NCBI GenBank assembly: GCA_944386015.1
Contig: CALWZK010000021.1
Coordinates: 1 to 33,394 of the forward strand
Direction: 5' to 3'
Length of the DNA: 33,394 bases
Source of the DNA: an uncultured Faecalibacterium sp.
GTDB taxonomy: Bacteria; Bacillota; Clostridia; Oscillospirales; Ruminococcaceae
The position numbers were made by a program, and so were the translations under genes. Numbering within the stretch: the first letter of the stretch is position 1; every line of letters begins with the position of its first letter. This document shows, piece after piece, positions 7,209 through 14,748 of this stretch. The notes below the pieces were generated by a model. It was not told the origin of the DNA. It worked only from the letters and a program-made list of their open reading frames with translations, and did no database searches.

Positions 7209-8019
7209 ACTTTTGGCCCTGGATCTGGACGGCACCGCCCTTTCCGACCCGGACACCTTCGCTCCGGGCCTGGCCGAGGCCGCAGCCCGGGCCGCTGCGG
7301 CGGGCTGCATTGTGGCTGCGGCCACCGGCCGTCCCGGCGGCTGCCTGCCCGCTGCCCTGACGCCCTGCCCCGAATGGATCAGCTGGCTGGTGCTGTTCGA
7401 CGGCGCCGAAATCCGCGATGCCAAAACCGGCGCCTGCATCTGGCGCAAGCCCTTTTCCGCCGCCTCCCTGGAACAGATTGGCCGCGCCGCCGGTGCACTG
7501 CAAATCCCGGCAGAGTACATCGACCGGGACAGCTGGTATCACCTCACCGATGCCGACCGCCAGGCTCTGAATGCCTCCGGCATTACCGGCTTCCATAAAA
7601 AAATTCTCACCCTCCACGGCTGCGGGCTGAAAGGCCCTGTCTCGTCCCTGGCAGGGCGGGAGATCCTGAAGATCAACATGCCCCTGGTGCCCCGGGAACT
7701 GCGGGGGCCCTTCCAGGAGCAGGCCGGAGCAGCCGCCCTGGTGATGGACTGCGGCCCCGGCGGCCTGGAGCTCACAGCCCTGGGCGCCGGCAAATGGCCG
7801 GCGGTGGCCTTTTTGGCGGGTCACCTGGGCCTGACCCTGGAGGACGTGATGGCGCTGGGGGACAGCGGCAATGATGCCGCCCTTCTGGCGGCTGCGGGCC
7901 TTGGGGTGGCCATGGGGAACGCACCCGATTCGGTGAAAGCCGCCGCCAAAGCCGTCACCGGCCGGAACACCGAGGGCGGCGCCGCCCAGGCCATTCACCG
8001 CTGGCTTCTGTACAACTGA
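7198..8019 (+). CDS. Cof-type HAD hydrolase, likely sugar phosphatase
   Basis: A 273-residue haloacid-dehalogenase phosphatase of the Cof/IIB class. Motif I is DLDGTA (D9 nucleophile, D11 acid/base). Motif II is in AATGRPG near residue 43. The type-IIB cap lies in the middle. Motifs III/IV end in GDSGNDAALL, followed by GLGVAMGNA. Such enzymes dephosphorylate sugar phosphates or phospholipid headgroup-like compounds in the cytoplasm. The start lies inside the end of mupG, with AAAGGAG upstream. It is the last gene before a strong terminator, so it belongs to the MurNAc operon. The substrate is not readable from sequence; a recycling intermediate such as an amino-sugar phosphate is a reasonable guess. 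Confidence 0.85.
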   Translation: MHYKLLALDLDGTALSDPDTFAPGLAEAAARAAAAGCIVAAATGRPGGCLPAALTPCPEWISWLVLFDGAEIRDAKTGACIWRKPFSAASLEQIGRAAGALQIPAEYIDRDSWYHLTDADRQALNASGITGFHKKILTLHGCGLKGPVSSLAGREILKINMPLVPRELRGPFQEQAGAAALVMDCGPGGLELTALGAGKWPAVAFLAGHLGLTLEDVMALGDSGNDAALLAAAGLGVAMGNAPDSVKAAAKAVTGRNTEGGAAQAIHRWLLYN

Positions 8020-8026
8020 ACAGAGA

Positions 8027-8060
8027 GAGCCTGCCGCATACCCAGCGGCAGGCTCTTTTT
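8027..8060 (+). terminator. Intrinsic terminator of the MurNAc operon
   Basis: GAGCCTGCCGC (8027-8037) pairs perfectly with GCGGCAGGCTC (8045-8055) and is followed by five T residues. It begins eight bases after the HAD stop codon. Confidence 0.93.
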
Positions 8061-8110
8061 GAATTTCACACTCTGTTTACAGATTGCCTGTGAAAAGAGC
8101 TTGTACTTTC

Positions 8111-8119
8111 TGTGATAAT
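8111..8119 (+). promoter_or_regulatory. Possible extended -10 promoter element
   Basis: TGT-GATAAT fits an extended -10 element and lies 66 bases before the chosen start of the CmpB-like gene. No convincing -35 box lies at the right distance. Confidence 0.35.
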
Positions 8120-8184
8120 CTGTTAGGATGGAACAAAGATCGATTCCATTTTTGACAAAACATGACAGAATTAGGGAGGTTTGC

Positions 8185-9468
8185 ATGGAACTCTTATGGT
8201 ATGACCTGGCGCTTTTGTATATGGCTTATTCCTTTTTGGGCTGGGTGGCCGAGACGGTGGTCTCGGCGGCCCGGGGCAGGGGATTTGTCAAGCGCGGTTT
8301 TGCGGCGGGGCCCTTCTGCTATGTGTACGGTTTTGCCGCCGTCGTCATGACCATCGGCTTTGCCGACCTGCGGTCCTCCCTGGTGTTCCTGTTTCTGGGC
8401 TGCGCCCTGACGGCCACCATGGTGGAGTGGGGCGCCGCCAAGCTGCTGGAACGGCTCCACCACCGCACCTGGTGGGATTACTCCAACCACCGCTGGAACA
8501 TCGACGGCTACGTCTGCCTGCCCTATTCGCTGCTGTGGGGCGTTCTGGGATGCATTGCACTGCTGTGGGGCAATGACCTGCTGGTGGCGCTGATCCACCT
8601 GCTGCCGGTCTGGCTGATCAAGACCCTGGCCTGGGTGCTGGGGGTTCTGGCTGTGCTGGATCAGCTGGGCAGCGCTGCGGTGCTGCGCCACCGGCCCTCC
8701 CGTCTGGAAGGCCTCAACCGCCGGCTGGAAGACCGGTCCCGGGGGCTATATGACCGGATCAGCCAGTGGATGGAGCGCCGGATCGAGGGCGCTTACCCCC
8801 ACGCCGCCGAAAAATCTGCGGCCCGCACCGAGCCGGGCATGAGCCTGTCGGATATCATCTGGCTGTTTACCATCGCCTCCCTGGTGGGAGATATCGTGGA
8901 AACCATCTTCTGCCGCCTCAATGCGGGGGTATGGATGAGCCGCTCCAGCCTGGTCTGGGGGCCCTTCAGCGTGGTGTGGGGCGGGGCCCTGGTGATGGCC
9001 TCGATTCTGCTGCCCCGCAAAAAAGACGGCAGCGCCCGCACCTCCAGCGAGCTGTTTGTGATGGGCACCGTCATGGGCGGCGCCTACGAGTACATCTGCA
9101 GCGCCCTGGGTGAACTGGTGTTCGGCGTAGTCTTCTGGGACTACAGCAAGATCCCCTTCAACCTGGGGGGCCGCATCAACCTGCTGTACTGCTTTTTCTG
9201 GGGCTTTGCGGCGGTGGCCTGGGTCAAGGTCTGCTACCCCCGTGTGATCAAGGGAATCCGGTGGATCTGCCGCAACGTGGGCAGCTGGCTGACGGTGCTG
9301 ATCGGCGTCTTTATGGTGGTCAACATGGTTTTGTCGGCCCTGGCACTGATCCGCAGCGATGCCCGCAGCAACGACGTGCCGCCGGCCAACAGCCTGGATC
9401 TGTTCCTGGATGAGCACTTCCCCGACGAGCGGATTGCAGAAGTCTACCCCAATATCATTGACCGCTGA
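8185..9468 (+). CDS. Membrane protein with two CmpB-like (putative ABC transporter permease) repeats
   Basis: A 427-residue multi-pass membrane protein resembling the ABC_trans_CmpB / TMEM229-like family, usually annotated as a putative ABC transporter permease. It carries the family unit twice. The first (about residues 8-170) has FLGWVAETV, FAAGPFCYVYGF and WDYSNHRWNIDGYVCLPYSLLWG. The second (about 230-385) has SLVGDIVETIF, LVWGPFSVVWGG and WDYSKIPFNLGGRINLLYCFFWG. A basic linker and a last membrane segment near 375-400 complete it. No ATP-binding gene is near. The ATG at 8185 has AGGGAGG five bases upstream; an upstream in-frame ATG at 8128 lacks such a site. True function is unknown despite the family name. 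Confidence 0.82.
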   Translation: MELLWYDLALLYMAYSFLGWVAETVVSAARGRGFVKRGFAAGPFCYVYGFAAVVMTIGFADLRSSLVFLFLGCALTATMVEWGAAKLLERLHHRTWWDYSNHRWNIDGYVCLPYSLLWGVLGCIALLWGNDLLVALIHLLPVWLIKTLAWVLGVLAVLDQLGSAAVLRHRPSRLEGLNRRLEDRSRGLYDRISQWMERRIEGAYPHAAEKSAARTEPGMSLSDIIWLFTIASLVGDIVETIFCRLNAGVWMSRSSLVWGPFSVVWGGALVMASILLPRKKDGSARTSSELFVMGTVMGGAYEYICSALGELVFGVVFWDYSKIPFNLGGRINLLYCFFWGFAAVAWVKVCYPRVIKGIRWICRNVGSWLTVLIGVFMVVNMVLSALALIRSDARSNDVPPANSLDLFLDEHFPDERIAEVYPNIIDR

Positions 9469-9482
9469 GCACAGCGCAAAAA

Positions 9483-9520
9483 ACAGCCCGGGCCGTCAGG
9501 TCCGGGCTGTCTTTGGTTTT
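9483..9520. terminator. Intrinsic terminator between convergent genes
   Basis: ACAGCCCGG (9483-9491) pairs with CCGGGCTGT (9502-9510). A T-rich tail follows on the right and an A run precedes on the left, so it can serve both the membrane-protein gene and the convergent transporter gene that ends at 9522. Confidence 0.75.
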
Positions 9521-9521
9521 G

Positions 9522-10763
9522 TCAGGTTTCAGGGGGAGGGAAGTGCTCTTCCTGGGCGGGTGCGGGGTCTGCCGGGTTGCCGAAGGCGTCGTGATAAGCC
9601 TGGAGCTTGTCGGTCTGGCCGTTTTTGTGGAGGCCGCGGATGGCAAACTTCCGGATCAAATCATAAATCACCGCGAAGAGGGGCACACCCACGATCATAC
9701 CCACAAAGCCCCACATCCCGCCGAACAGCAGGATGGAGAACAGCACCCAGAAGCTGGAAAGGCCGGTGGTGTTGCCCAGAATCTTGGGGCCGATAACGTT
9801 GCCGTCCAGCTGCTGCAGGATGAAGATGAACCCCACAAACCAGAGGGCCTTGATGGGATCGGTGATGAGGATCAGCAACGTGGCGGGCACAGCGCCGATG
9901 AAGGGCCCGAAGAAGGGGATGACGTTGGTGACGCCGATGATCACCGACACCAGCAGGGCGCTGGGGAACCGGGCAATGACGCAGACCATATAGCACAGCA
10001 CCCCGATGATGGCGGAATCCACAATCTTGCCGATGATGAAACCGCCGAAGGTGCGGTCGATATAGGCCAGCTCTTCCAGAATCAGGTCGGCCCAGTCGGG
10101 GCGGAACACACTGTAGAGCAGCAGCTTGCCCTGGGCGGCGAACTTTTTCCGGGTGGACAGAAAGTACACCGCCGCGATCACGCCGATCAGGACATTCTTC
10201 AGGACCACCAGCACATTCAGCACGCTGATGCCCACGCCGCTGACAATCTGGCGGATGGAAGGCATCACCGACGTCCGCAGCCAGGCAGTGAAGTTGTCCC
10301 GCAGGGTGTCGTAGGCGTCGTTCAGGAAACTGTAAACCGCATCGTTGTCAGCGAAGAAGCGGGTCACCCAGGACATGAACAGGTCCAGCTGGGACTGGAA
10401 ATTCAGGGACAGGGTCATGATGCTGCTGATCAGCTGGGGAATGATCAGCATGAACAGCGCATACACCACCAGCAGCCCAAAGACGACGCTGGCCGCCACC
10501 GCCAACCCGTCGATGGTTTTGCGGAAACGGGAGGGCAGGACCTGCTCCAGCAGCCTCTCCACCCAGTTGCAGAAGGGGCGGAGCAGGTAGGCCATGACGC
10601 CGCCGTAAATGAAGGGCATCAGAATGCCCGCCAGCACCGAGGCCCCTTTCTTGATGCCGTCGAAGCGGTAAAACACAAAATAAAGGGCGATGCTCAGGGC
10701 GATGGCTCCAAAGCCGGCTACCATGGCATAGAGGTAAGGTTTCAGATGCGGTTTTTTATCCAC
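9522..10763 (-). CDS. AI-2E family transporter
   Basis: A 413-residue polytopic membrane protein of the AI-2E (YtvI/PerM/TqsA) family: about eight membrane helices, with two N-terminal helices, an amphipathic middle region, and the conserved C-terminal part containing IGVTNVIPFFGPFIGAVP and QQLDGNVIGPKILG. Members are linked to autoinducer-2 export, sodium/proton exchange or unknown transport, so the substrate is open. The start codon is GTG, with AAAGGAG eight bases upstream. The gene begins 34 bases after the stop of the butyryl-CoA transferase gene on the same strand with no terminator visible, so the two may share a transcript. The C-terminal tail is rich in proline and acidic residues. 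Confidence 0.88.
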   Translation of the reverse strand: MDKKPHLKPYLYAMVAGFGAIALSIALYFVFYRFDGIKKGASVLAGILMPFIYGGVMAYLLRPFCNWVERLLEQVLPSRFRKTIDGLAVAASVVFGLLVVYALFMLIIPQLISSIMTLSLNFQSQLDLFMSWVTRFFADNDAVYSFLNDAYDTLRDNFTAWLRTSVMPSIRQIVSGVGISVLNVLVVLKNVLIGVIAAVYFLSTRKKFAAQGKLLLYSVFRPDWADLILEELAYIDRTFGGFIIGKIVDSAIIGVLCYMVCVIARFPSALLVSVIIGVTNVIPFFGPFIGAVPATLLILITDPIKALWFVGFIFILQQLDGNVIGPKILGNTTGLSSFWVLFSILLFGGMWGFVGMIVGVPLFAVIYDLIRKFAIRGLHKNGQTDKLQAYHDAFGNPADPAPAQEEHFPPPET

Positions 10764-10797
10764 GTGTCAAGCTCCTTTGCGGGAGAGTGGGGAAGAA

Positions 10798-12144
10798 TCA
10801 GCGCTTGTTGCTGCGGCGCCAGATGTGCATCTTGGCGGCCTCGGCAATCAGCTCCTCACGGAAGTCGGGGTGGGCCAGATTGATGATGGCCTCAGCCTTC
10901 TCCCAGGTGGTCATGCCTTTCAGGTTGACGCAGCCGTACTCGGTGCACAGATAGTGAATGTTGGCGCGGGTATCGGTGACGATGCTGCCGTTGGCCAGAG
11001 TGGGGCAGATGCGGCTCTCCACCTTGCCGGTCTTGCGGTTGTTGAAGGTGGAAGACAGGCAGATGAAGCTCTTGCCGCCGTTGGACAGGTAGGCGCCCAG
11101 GACGAAGTCCAGCTGGCCGCCTGCGCCCGAAATGTTCTTGATGCCGGCGCTCTCGGCGTTGATCTGGCCGAACAGGTCCACATCCACCGCGTTGTTGATG
11201 GAGATGAAGTTGTCCAGGGCCGAGATGGTGCGGATATCGTTGGTGTAGTCCACCGGGGCCGACATGCACTCGGGGTTGTCGTTGAGGTAATCGTACATCT
11301 TCTGGGTGCCGGCGCCGAAGGCGTAGACCTGGCGGCCCTTGTCGATCTGCTTGCGGCTGCCGTTGATCTTGCCGGCCTTGGCAATATCCACAAAGCCGTC
11401 CACATACATTTCGGTGTGGACGCCCAGGTCCTTCAGGTCGCTCTGGGCGATCAGGCTGCCGATGGCGTTGGGCATGCCGCCGATGCCCAGCTGGAGGCAG
11501 GCACCGTTGGGGATCTGGGGGACGATGAGGTTGGCCACAGCCAGATCCACCTCAGAGGCGGGGCCGGCTGCTGCCATCTGGCCCAGCGGGGGATTGTCGC
11601 CCTCCACAATGGCGGTGACCTGGTCAATGTGGATGCAGTTCTGGAAGCCGCCCAGGCAGCGGGGCATGTTCTTGTTCACTTCCACAATGATCTTCTCAGC
11701 CTTCTCGCAGACGGCAGCCAGATGGCTGGCGGAAGGGCCGAAGTTGAAATAGCCGTGCTCGTCCATGGGGGCAACCTGGAACACTGCCACATTCACGGGG
11801 TCATTGCTCTCCCGGTAATACCGGGGCAGCTCGGAATAGCGGATGGGAGCATAGAAGGAGAAGCCCTGGGCCACAGCCTTCCGCTCGATGCCGCCCATGT
11901 GCCAGCTGTTCCAGGTCATGTGGGCAGCGGGGTCCTCGATCTGGAAGATGGCGGGGGTCCACATCAGGATGCCGCCGCGGAAATTCACATTCTCCAGCTG
12001 GGGCAGGCGTTTGGCGAGGGCGGCATCCACAGCAACCGTGGTATTCACGGCCCAGCCGTAATCCACCCAGTCGCCGCTCTTGACCATGGCAGCTGCAGCG
12101 TCGGCGGTGATGAGCTTGCTCTGATATTCCGTCTTGTAGTCCAT
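10798..12144 (-). CDS. but: Butyryl-CoA:acetate CoA-transferase
   Basis: A 448-residue class I CoA-transferase of the acetyl-CoA hydrolase/transferase family. It moves CoA from butyryl-CoA to acetate, releasing butyrate and acetyl-CoA, the last step of butyrate formation in many gut Clostridia. It holds segments known from gut butyryl-CoA transferases: [14 protein letters not shown] (residues 76-89), [28 protein letters not shown] (219-246), GFVDIAKAG (from 250) and [20 protein letters not shown]245 in HTEM is the likely catalytic glutamate that forms the CoA thioester, by alignment from memory with 4-hydroxybutyrate CoA-transferase. A GGAAAGGATGATC site lies before the ATG. It is divergent from coaD and the butyrate operon. 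A propionyl- or 4-hydroxybutyryl-CoA transferase is less likely given the context. Confidence 0.93.
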   Translation of the reverse strand: MDYKTEYQSKLITADAAAAMVKSGDWVDYGWAVNTTVAVDAALAKRLPQLENVNFRGGILMWTPAIFQIEDPAAHMTWNSWHMGGIERKAVAQGFSFYAPIRYSELPRYYRESNDPVNVAVFQVAPMDEHGYFNFGPSASHLAAVCEKAEKIIVEVNKNMPRCLGGFQNCIHIDQVTAIVEGDNPPLGQMAAAGPASEVDLAVANLIVPQIPNGACLQLGIGGMPNAIGSLIAQSDLKDLGVHTEMYVDGFVDIAKAGKINGSRKQIDKGRQVYAFGAGTQKMYDYLNDNPECMSAPVDYTNDIRTISALDNFISINNAVDVDLFGQINAESAGIKNISGAGGQLDFVLGAYLSNGGKSFICLSSTFNNRKTGKVESRICPTLANGSIVTDTRANIHYLCTEYGCVNLKGMTTWEKAEAIINLAHPDFREELIAEAAKMHIWRRSNKR

Positions 12145-12462
12145 TCTAAGATCATCCTTTCCTGGTAGGCTGAAAAGGCCCCCTGCCTCCGGCCGGGGCG
12201 GCCCGGACTGTCTCGCCCCATATAAATAGGAAGAGGACAGCCCGCTGCGCTCCAGCCGGACCCTGCCAGTAAGTATCGGCAGGTTTGGCCTTCCAAAACC
12301 ATTCCATCTAACTTATGTGGTGTAAACGGCAGTCACAAACAAGATAAAAGGAAATTCATATTCTGCACACCCCTTCAACACATGGCGGTGCTACAGTATT
12401 CCCAGAGCAGGCGGGAGGGTCGGCCGGGCCGGCACCACCTGCGATGATTTCCTACACTGTTG
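12145..12462 (-). promoter_or_regulatory. Long structured 5' leader of but
   Basis: If transcription starts near 12456, but has a leader of about 310 bases. Read on the minus strand it contains an eight-base closing stem (GGTGGTGC with GCACCGCC, enclosing a GC-rich loop at about 12380-12440), GGTTTTGG with CCAAACC (about 12282-12300), CCTGCC with GGCAGG (about 12260-12282) and the self-complementary run CCGGGCCGCCCCGGCCGG (about 12190-12210). I recognise no named riboswitch. No open reading frame here looks real. Confidence 0.5.
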
Positions 12463-12478
12463 GTTATAACATTAACGA
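12461..12478. promoter_or_regulatory. Possible Rex-like redox operator at the but promoter
   Basis: TGGTTAT-AACA-TTAACGA matches 11 of 14 conserved positions of the Rex box TTGTTAA-N4-TTAACAA recalled for Firmicutes. It covers the -10 box of the but promoter, where a repressor would block initiation. Rex senses NADH/NAD and controls butyrate genes in clostridia. No Rex gene is in the window, so this is a hypothesis. Confidence 0.35.
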
Positions 12479-12491
12479 TGTCGAGAATCAA
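12463..12491 (-). promoter_or_regulatory. Candidate promoter of but
   Basis: On the minus strand, TTGATT (12491-12486) and TATAAC (12468-12463) are 17 bases apart. The -10 box lies in GTTATAAC, itself a perfect palindrome, and within a Rex-box-like sequence. Confidence 0.6.
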
Positions 12492-12594
12492 TAGAAAATC
12501 ACAAAAATTCACTCTCTTAGCAAAATATACAAAAATTAGAGAGAATGTTTTCAATTATTTGGGTGAACCGGGCCAAAAATTTGCCCAAAAATAC

Positions 12595-12623
12595 TTGATA
12601 AACTTTTGACAATGTGCTTTACT
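12595..12623 (+). promoter_or_regulatory. Candidate promoter of coaD
   Basis: TTGATA (12595-12600) and TTTACT (12618-12623) are 17 bases apart, with an extended TGC just before the -10 box. It would start a leader of about 215 bases. A perfect TTGACA at 12606-12611 has no fitting -10 box. Confidence 0.45.
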
Positions 12624-12629
12624 AAGGGT

Positions 12630-12846
12630 GTCAGGAGGCGCGGGAACCGCCCTGAACCTGAAGTTGTTATAAAAATAACGACAGGACGCGCCTGTGACAA
12701 TCAAAGCGCCTGCAAGGGCCGCTGCACAGCGGTGCAGCCCGGCAGAGCAGGGGACCGGCAGACCTGGTTCCCCCGGCAGGCGGGTTTGAGATCATGCGCC
12801 GGCTGCCCAAAAGGCCCGGCGCAAAAAACAGGAGGCAAGCGTTTCC
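12630..12846 (+). promoter_or_regulatory. Structured 5' leader of coaD, unassigned
   Basis: This stretch holds ordered inverted repeats. GTCA plus AGGCGCG (12630-12642) pairs with CGCGCCT plus TGAC (12687-12698). Nested inside is GTTGTTAT (12663-12670) with ATAACGAC (12675-12682). Next come two mutually exclusive hairpins, CCGCTG/CAGCGG (12719-12732) and GCTGCA/TGCAGC (12721-12738). A final GCGCCGG/CCGGCGC stem (12796-12822) ends eight bases before the AGGAGG site (12830-12835). The pattern suits a cis-acting RNA that affects translation of coaD, but I cannot match it to a named class. An open frame across it looks like a shadow. Confidence 0.45.
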
Positions 12847-13350
12847 ATGGCAGTGGCCATATATCCTGGTTCCTTTGACCCGGTCACCCGCGGTCATCTG
12901 GATATCATCAAACGCGCAGCCAGGATCTACGATCGGCTGATCGTTGCGGTGCTGATCAACAGCGCCAAGCGCCCCCTCTTCACCATTGAAGAGCGGGTGG
13001 CTCTCTTGACTGAGTGCTGCAAGAACATCCCCAACGTTACCGTTCAAAGCTTCGACGGCCTGACCGTGGATTTCGCCCGCAAGTGCCACGCCACCGTGAT
13101 GGTGCGGGGGCTGCGGGCGGTGACCGACTTTGAAAACGAGATCCAGCTGGCGCAGACCAACCACGCACTGATGCCCGGCATCGAGACAACCTTCCTTGCC
13201 ACCAGCATCAAGTGGAGCTACCTGTCCTCCACCATCGTCAAGGAGGCAGCGCGGTACGGCAGCGACATCAGCAAGTTCGTCACTCCCAATGTTGAAAAAG
13301 CAATATGGGACAAGATAGCAGCTCTGCGTGCCGCCGGCAAGGAACCGTGA
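12847..13350 (+). CDS. coaD: Phosphopantetheine adenylyltransferase
   Basis: A 167-residue nucleotidyltransferase at the usual CoaD length. It adenylates 4'-phosphopantetheine to dephospho-CoA, the next-to-last step of CoA synthesis. Residues 6-18 (YPGSFDPVTRGHL) hold the TxGH nucleotide-binding motif with H17. VMVRGLRAVTDFENEIQLAQTN and SIKWSYLSSTIVKE are the other family blocks. The ATG has AGGAGG eleven bases upstream, a longer gap than its neighbours. It stands between the CoA-transferase gene and the thiolase operon, all CoA-dependent steps, with a weak terminator-like hairpin after it. Confidence 0.97.
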   Translation: MAVAIYPGSFDPVTRGHLDIIKRAARIYDRLIVAVLINSAKRPLFTIEERVALLTECCKNIPNVTVQSFDGLTVDFARKCHATVMVRGLRAVTDFENEIQLAQTNHALMPGIETTFLATSIKWSYLSSTIVKEAARYGSDISKFVTPNVEKAIWDKIAALRAAGKEP

Positions 13351-13358
13351 TTCCATGC

Positions 13359-13392
13359 AAAAGTCCCTTCGGGCGCATCCCAAAGGGTTTTT
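13359..13392 (+). terminator. Imperfect terminator-like hairpin after coaD
   Basis: CCCTT (13364-13368 region) pairs with AAGGG, with an inner GGG/CCC pairing and A-T pairs at the base. It ends in a run of five T. The stem is imperfect, so some readthrough into thl is possible. Confidence 0.5.
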
Positions 13393-13420
13393 GATAGAAG
13401 GTTTTATCTGTCCGTAAAGT
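13391..13420 (+). promoter_or_regulatory. Weak candidate promoter of the butyrate operon
   Basis: TTGATA (13391-13396) and TAAAGT (13415-13420) are 18 bases apart, 45 bases before the thl start. The -10 match is poor for what should be a highly expressed operon. Readthrough from coaD is an alternative source of transcript. Confidence 0.3.
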
Positions 13421-13464
13421 CAAACAAAACCACTTAACACAAGCGTAACAGGAGGCAATTCAAC

Positions 13465-14652
13465 ATGAAAAAGATCGTTATCGCATCTGCATGCCGCACC
13501 GCCATTGGTAAGTTTGGCGGCACCCTGTCCAATGTCCCCGCCGCAGAGCTGGGCGCCATCGTCATCAAAGAGGCTCTGAACCGCGCCAACGTCAAGCCCG
13601 AGCTGGTTGACCAGGTTTACATGGGCTGCGTCATCCAGGCCGGCCAGGGCCAGAACGTCGCACGTCAGGCTTCCATCAAGGCTGGCCTGCCCGTGGAAGT
13701 TCCCGCTGTGACGGTCAACGTGGTTTGCGGCTCCGGTCTGGAGTGCGTGAACATGGGCGCCCGCATGATCGAGGCCGGCGATGCTGACATCGTGGTTGCA
13801 GGCGGCACCGAGAACATGGATATGGCTCCGTTCGCTATGATGAAGGGCCGCTACGGCTACCGCATGGGCTACCCCATGGGCAAGAGCGAGCTGGTGGACA
13901 CCATGGTCAACGACGCTCTGTGGGATGTGTTCAACAACTACCACATGGGCATCACTGCTGAGAACGTTGCCGATCAGTGGAACCTGACCCGTGAGGATCT
14001 GGACAACTTTGCTTACAACAGCCAGCTGAAGGCTGACGCTGCCATCAAGAGCGGCGCATTCAAGGACGAGATCGTCCCCGTCACCATCAAGAACAAGAAG
14101 GGCGACATCGTGTTCGATACCGATGAAGGCCCCCGTCTGAGCGCTCCCGAAGTGCTGGCAAAGCTGAAGCCCGCCTTCAAGAAGGACGGCAAGGTCACCG
14201 CCGGCAACGCTTCTGCCATCAACGACGGCGCAGCTGCTGTGGTCCTGATGAGCGAGGAGAAGGCCAAGGAGCTGGGCGTCACCCCGATGGCTACCTGGGT
14301 TGCAGGTGCTCTGGGCGGCGTTGATCCCTCCATCATGGGTGTCGGCCCTGTGGCTGCTACCAAGAAGGTTATGGCCAAGACCGGCCTGACCGTTGCCGAT
14401 ATGGACCTGATCGAGGCCAACGAGGCATTCGCTTCCCAGTCTCTGGCTGTGGCACACGATCTGGGCTTTGATATGAGCAAGGTCAACGTCAACGGCGGTG
14501 CCATTGCTCTGGGCCACCCCGTCGGTGCTTCCGGCTGCCGTATCCTGGTCACTCTGCTGTACGCCATGAAGCATCGCGGCGCAAAGAAGGGCCTGGCTAC
14601 CCTGTGCATCGGCGGCGGCATGGGCTGCGCCACCATCGTCGAGATGGACTAA
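13465..14652 (+). CDS. thl: Acetyl-CoA C-acetyltransferase (thiolase)
   Basis: A 395-residue biosynthetic thiolase that condenses two acetyl-CoA to acetoacetyl-CoA, the first committed step to butyrate. The acylated cysteine is C88 in [17 protein letters not shown] and [16 protein letters not shown] (H351) carry the active-site Asn and His, and C381 in CIGGGMG is the second catalytic cysteine. Length and motifs are complete. AGGAGGC lies eleven bases before the ATG. It leads the six-gene set thl-crt-hbd-bcd-etfB-etfA. Confidence 0.97.
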   Translation: MKKIVIASACRTAIGKFGGTLSNVPAAELGAIVIKEALNRANVKPELVDQVYMGCVIQAGQGQNVARQASIKAGLPVEVPAVTVNVVCGSGLECVNMGARMIEAGDADIVVAGGTENMDMAPFAMMKGRYGYRMGYPMGKSELVDTMVNDALWDVFNNYHMGITAENVADQWNLTREDLDNFAYNSQLKADAAIKSGAFKDEIVPVTIKNKKGDIVFDTDEGPRLSAPEVLAKLKPAFKKDGKVTAGNASAINDGAAAVVLMSEEKAKELGVTPMATWVAGALGGVDPSIMGVGPVAATKKVMAKTGLTVADMDLIEANEAFASQSLAVAHDLGFDMSKVNVNGGAIALGHPVGASGCRILVTLLYAMKHRGAKKGLATLCIGGGMGCATIVEMD

Positions 14653-14684
14653 TCCATCCGGCCTGCTGACATGATTTAAATCCG

Positions 14685-14722
14685 GGCGCGCCGGCGCGGG
14701 AACGCTGCGCCGGCTGTGCGCC
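14685..14722 (+). other. Stable hairpin between thl and crt
   Basis: The left arm (14685-14697) pairs with 14707-14714 and, after a three-base bulge, with 14718-14722, giving 13 base pairs almost all G-C with a nine-base loop. No T run follows, so it is more likely an RNA-stability or processing element than a terminator. Confidence 0.65.
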
Positions 14723-14748
14723 TGTCTGATCGGCTGAAAGGAAAAACT

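Noticed and set aside
12145-12846. A T-box or cobalamin riboswitch in the but-coaD gap
   Set aside because: The conserved T-box antiterminator sequence and the B12-box core are not seen in either strand.
12606-12878. A 90-codon frame upstream of and overlapping coaD
   Set aside because: It has no ribosome binding site and no domain, and runs through the hairpins; the region looks like an RNA leader.
13381-13464. A Rex box upstream of thl
   Set aside because: Only a half-site-like TTAACACAAG is present, without a matching left half.
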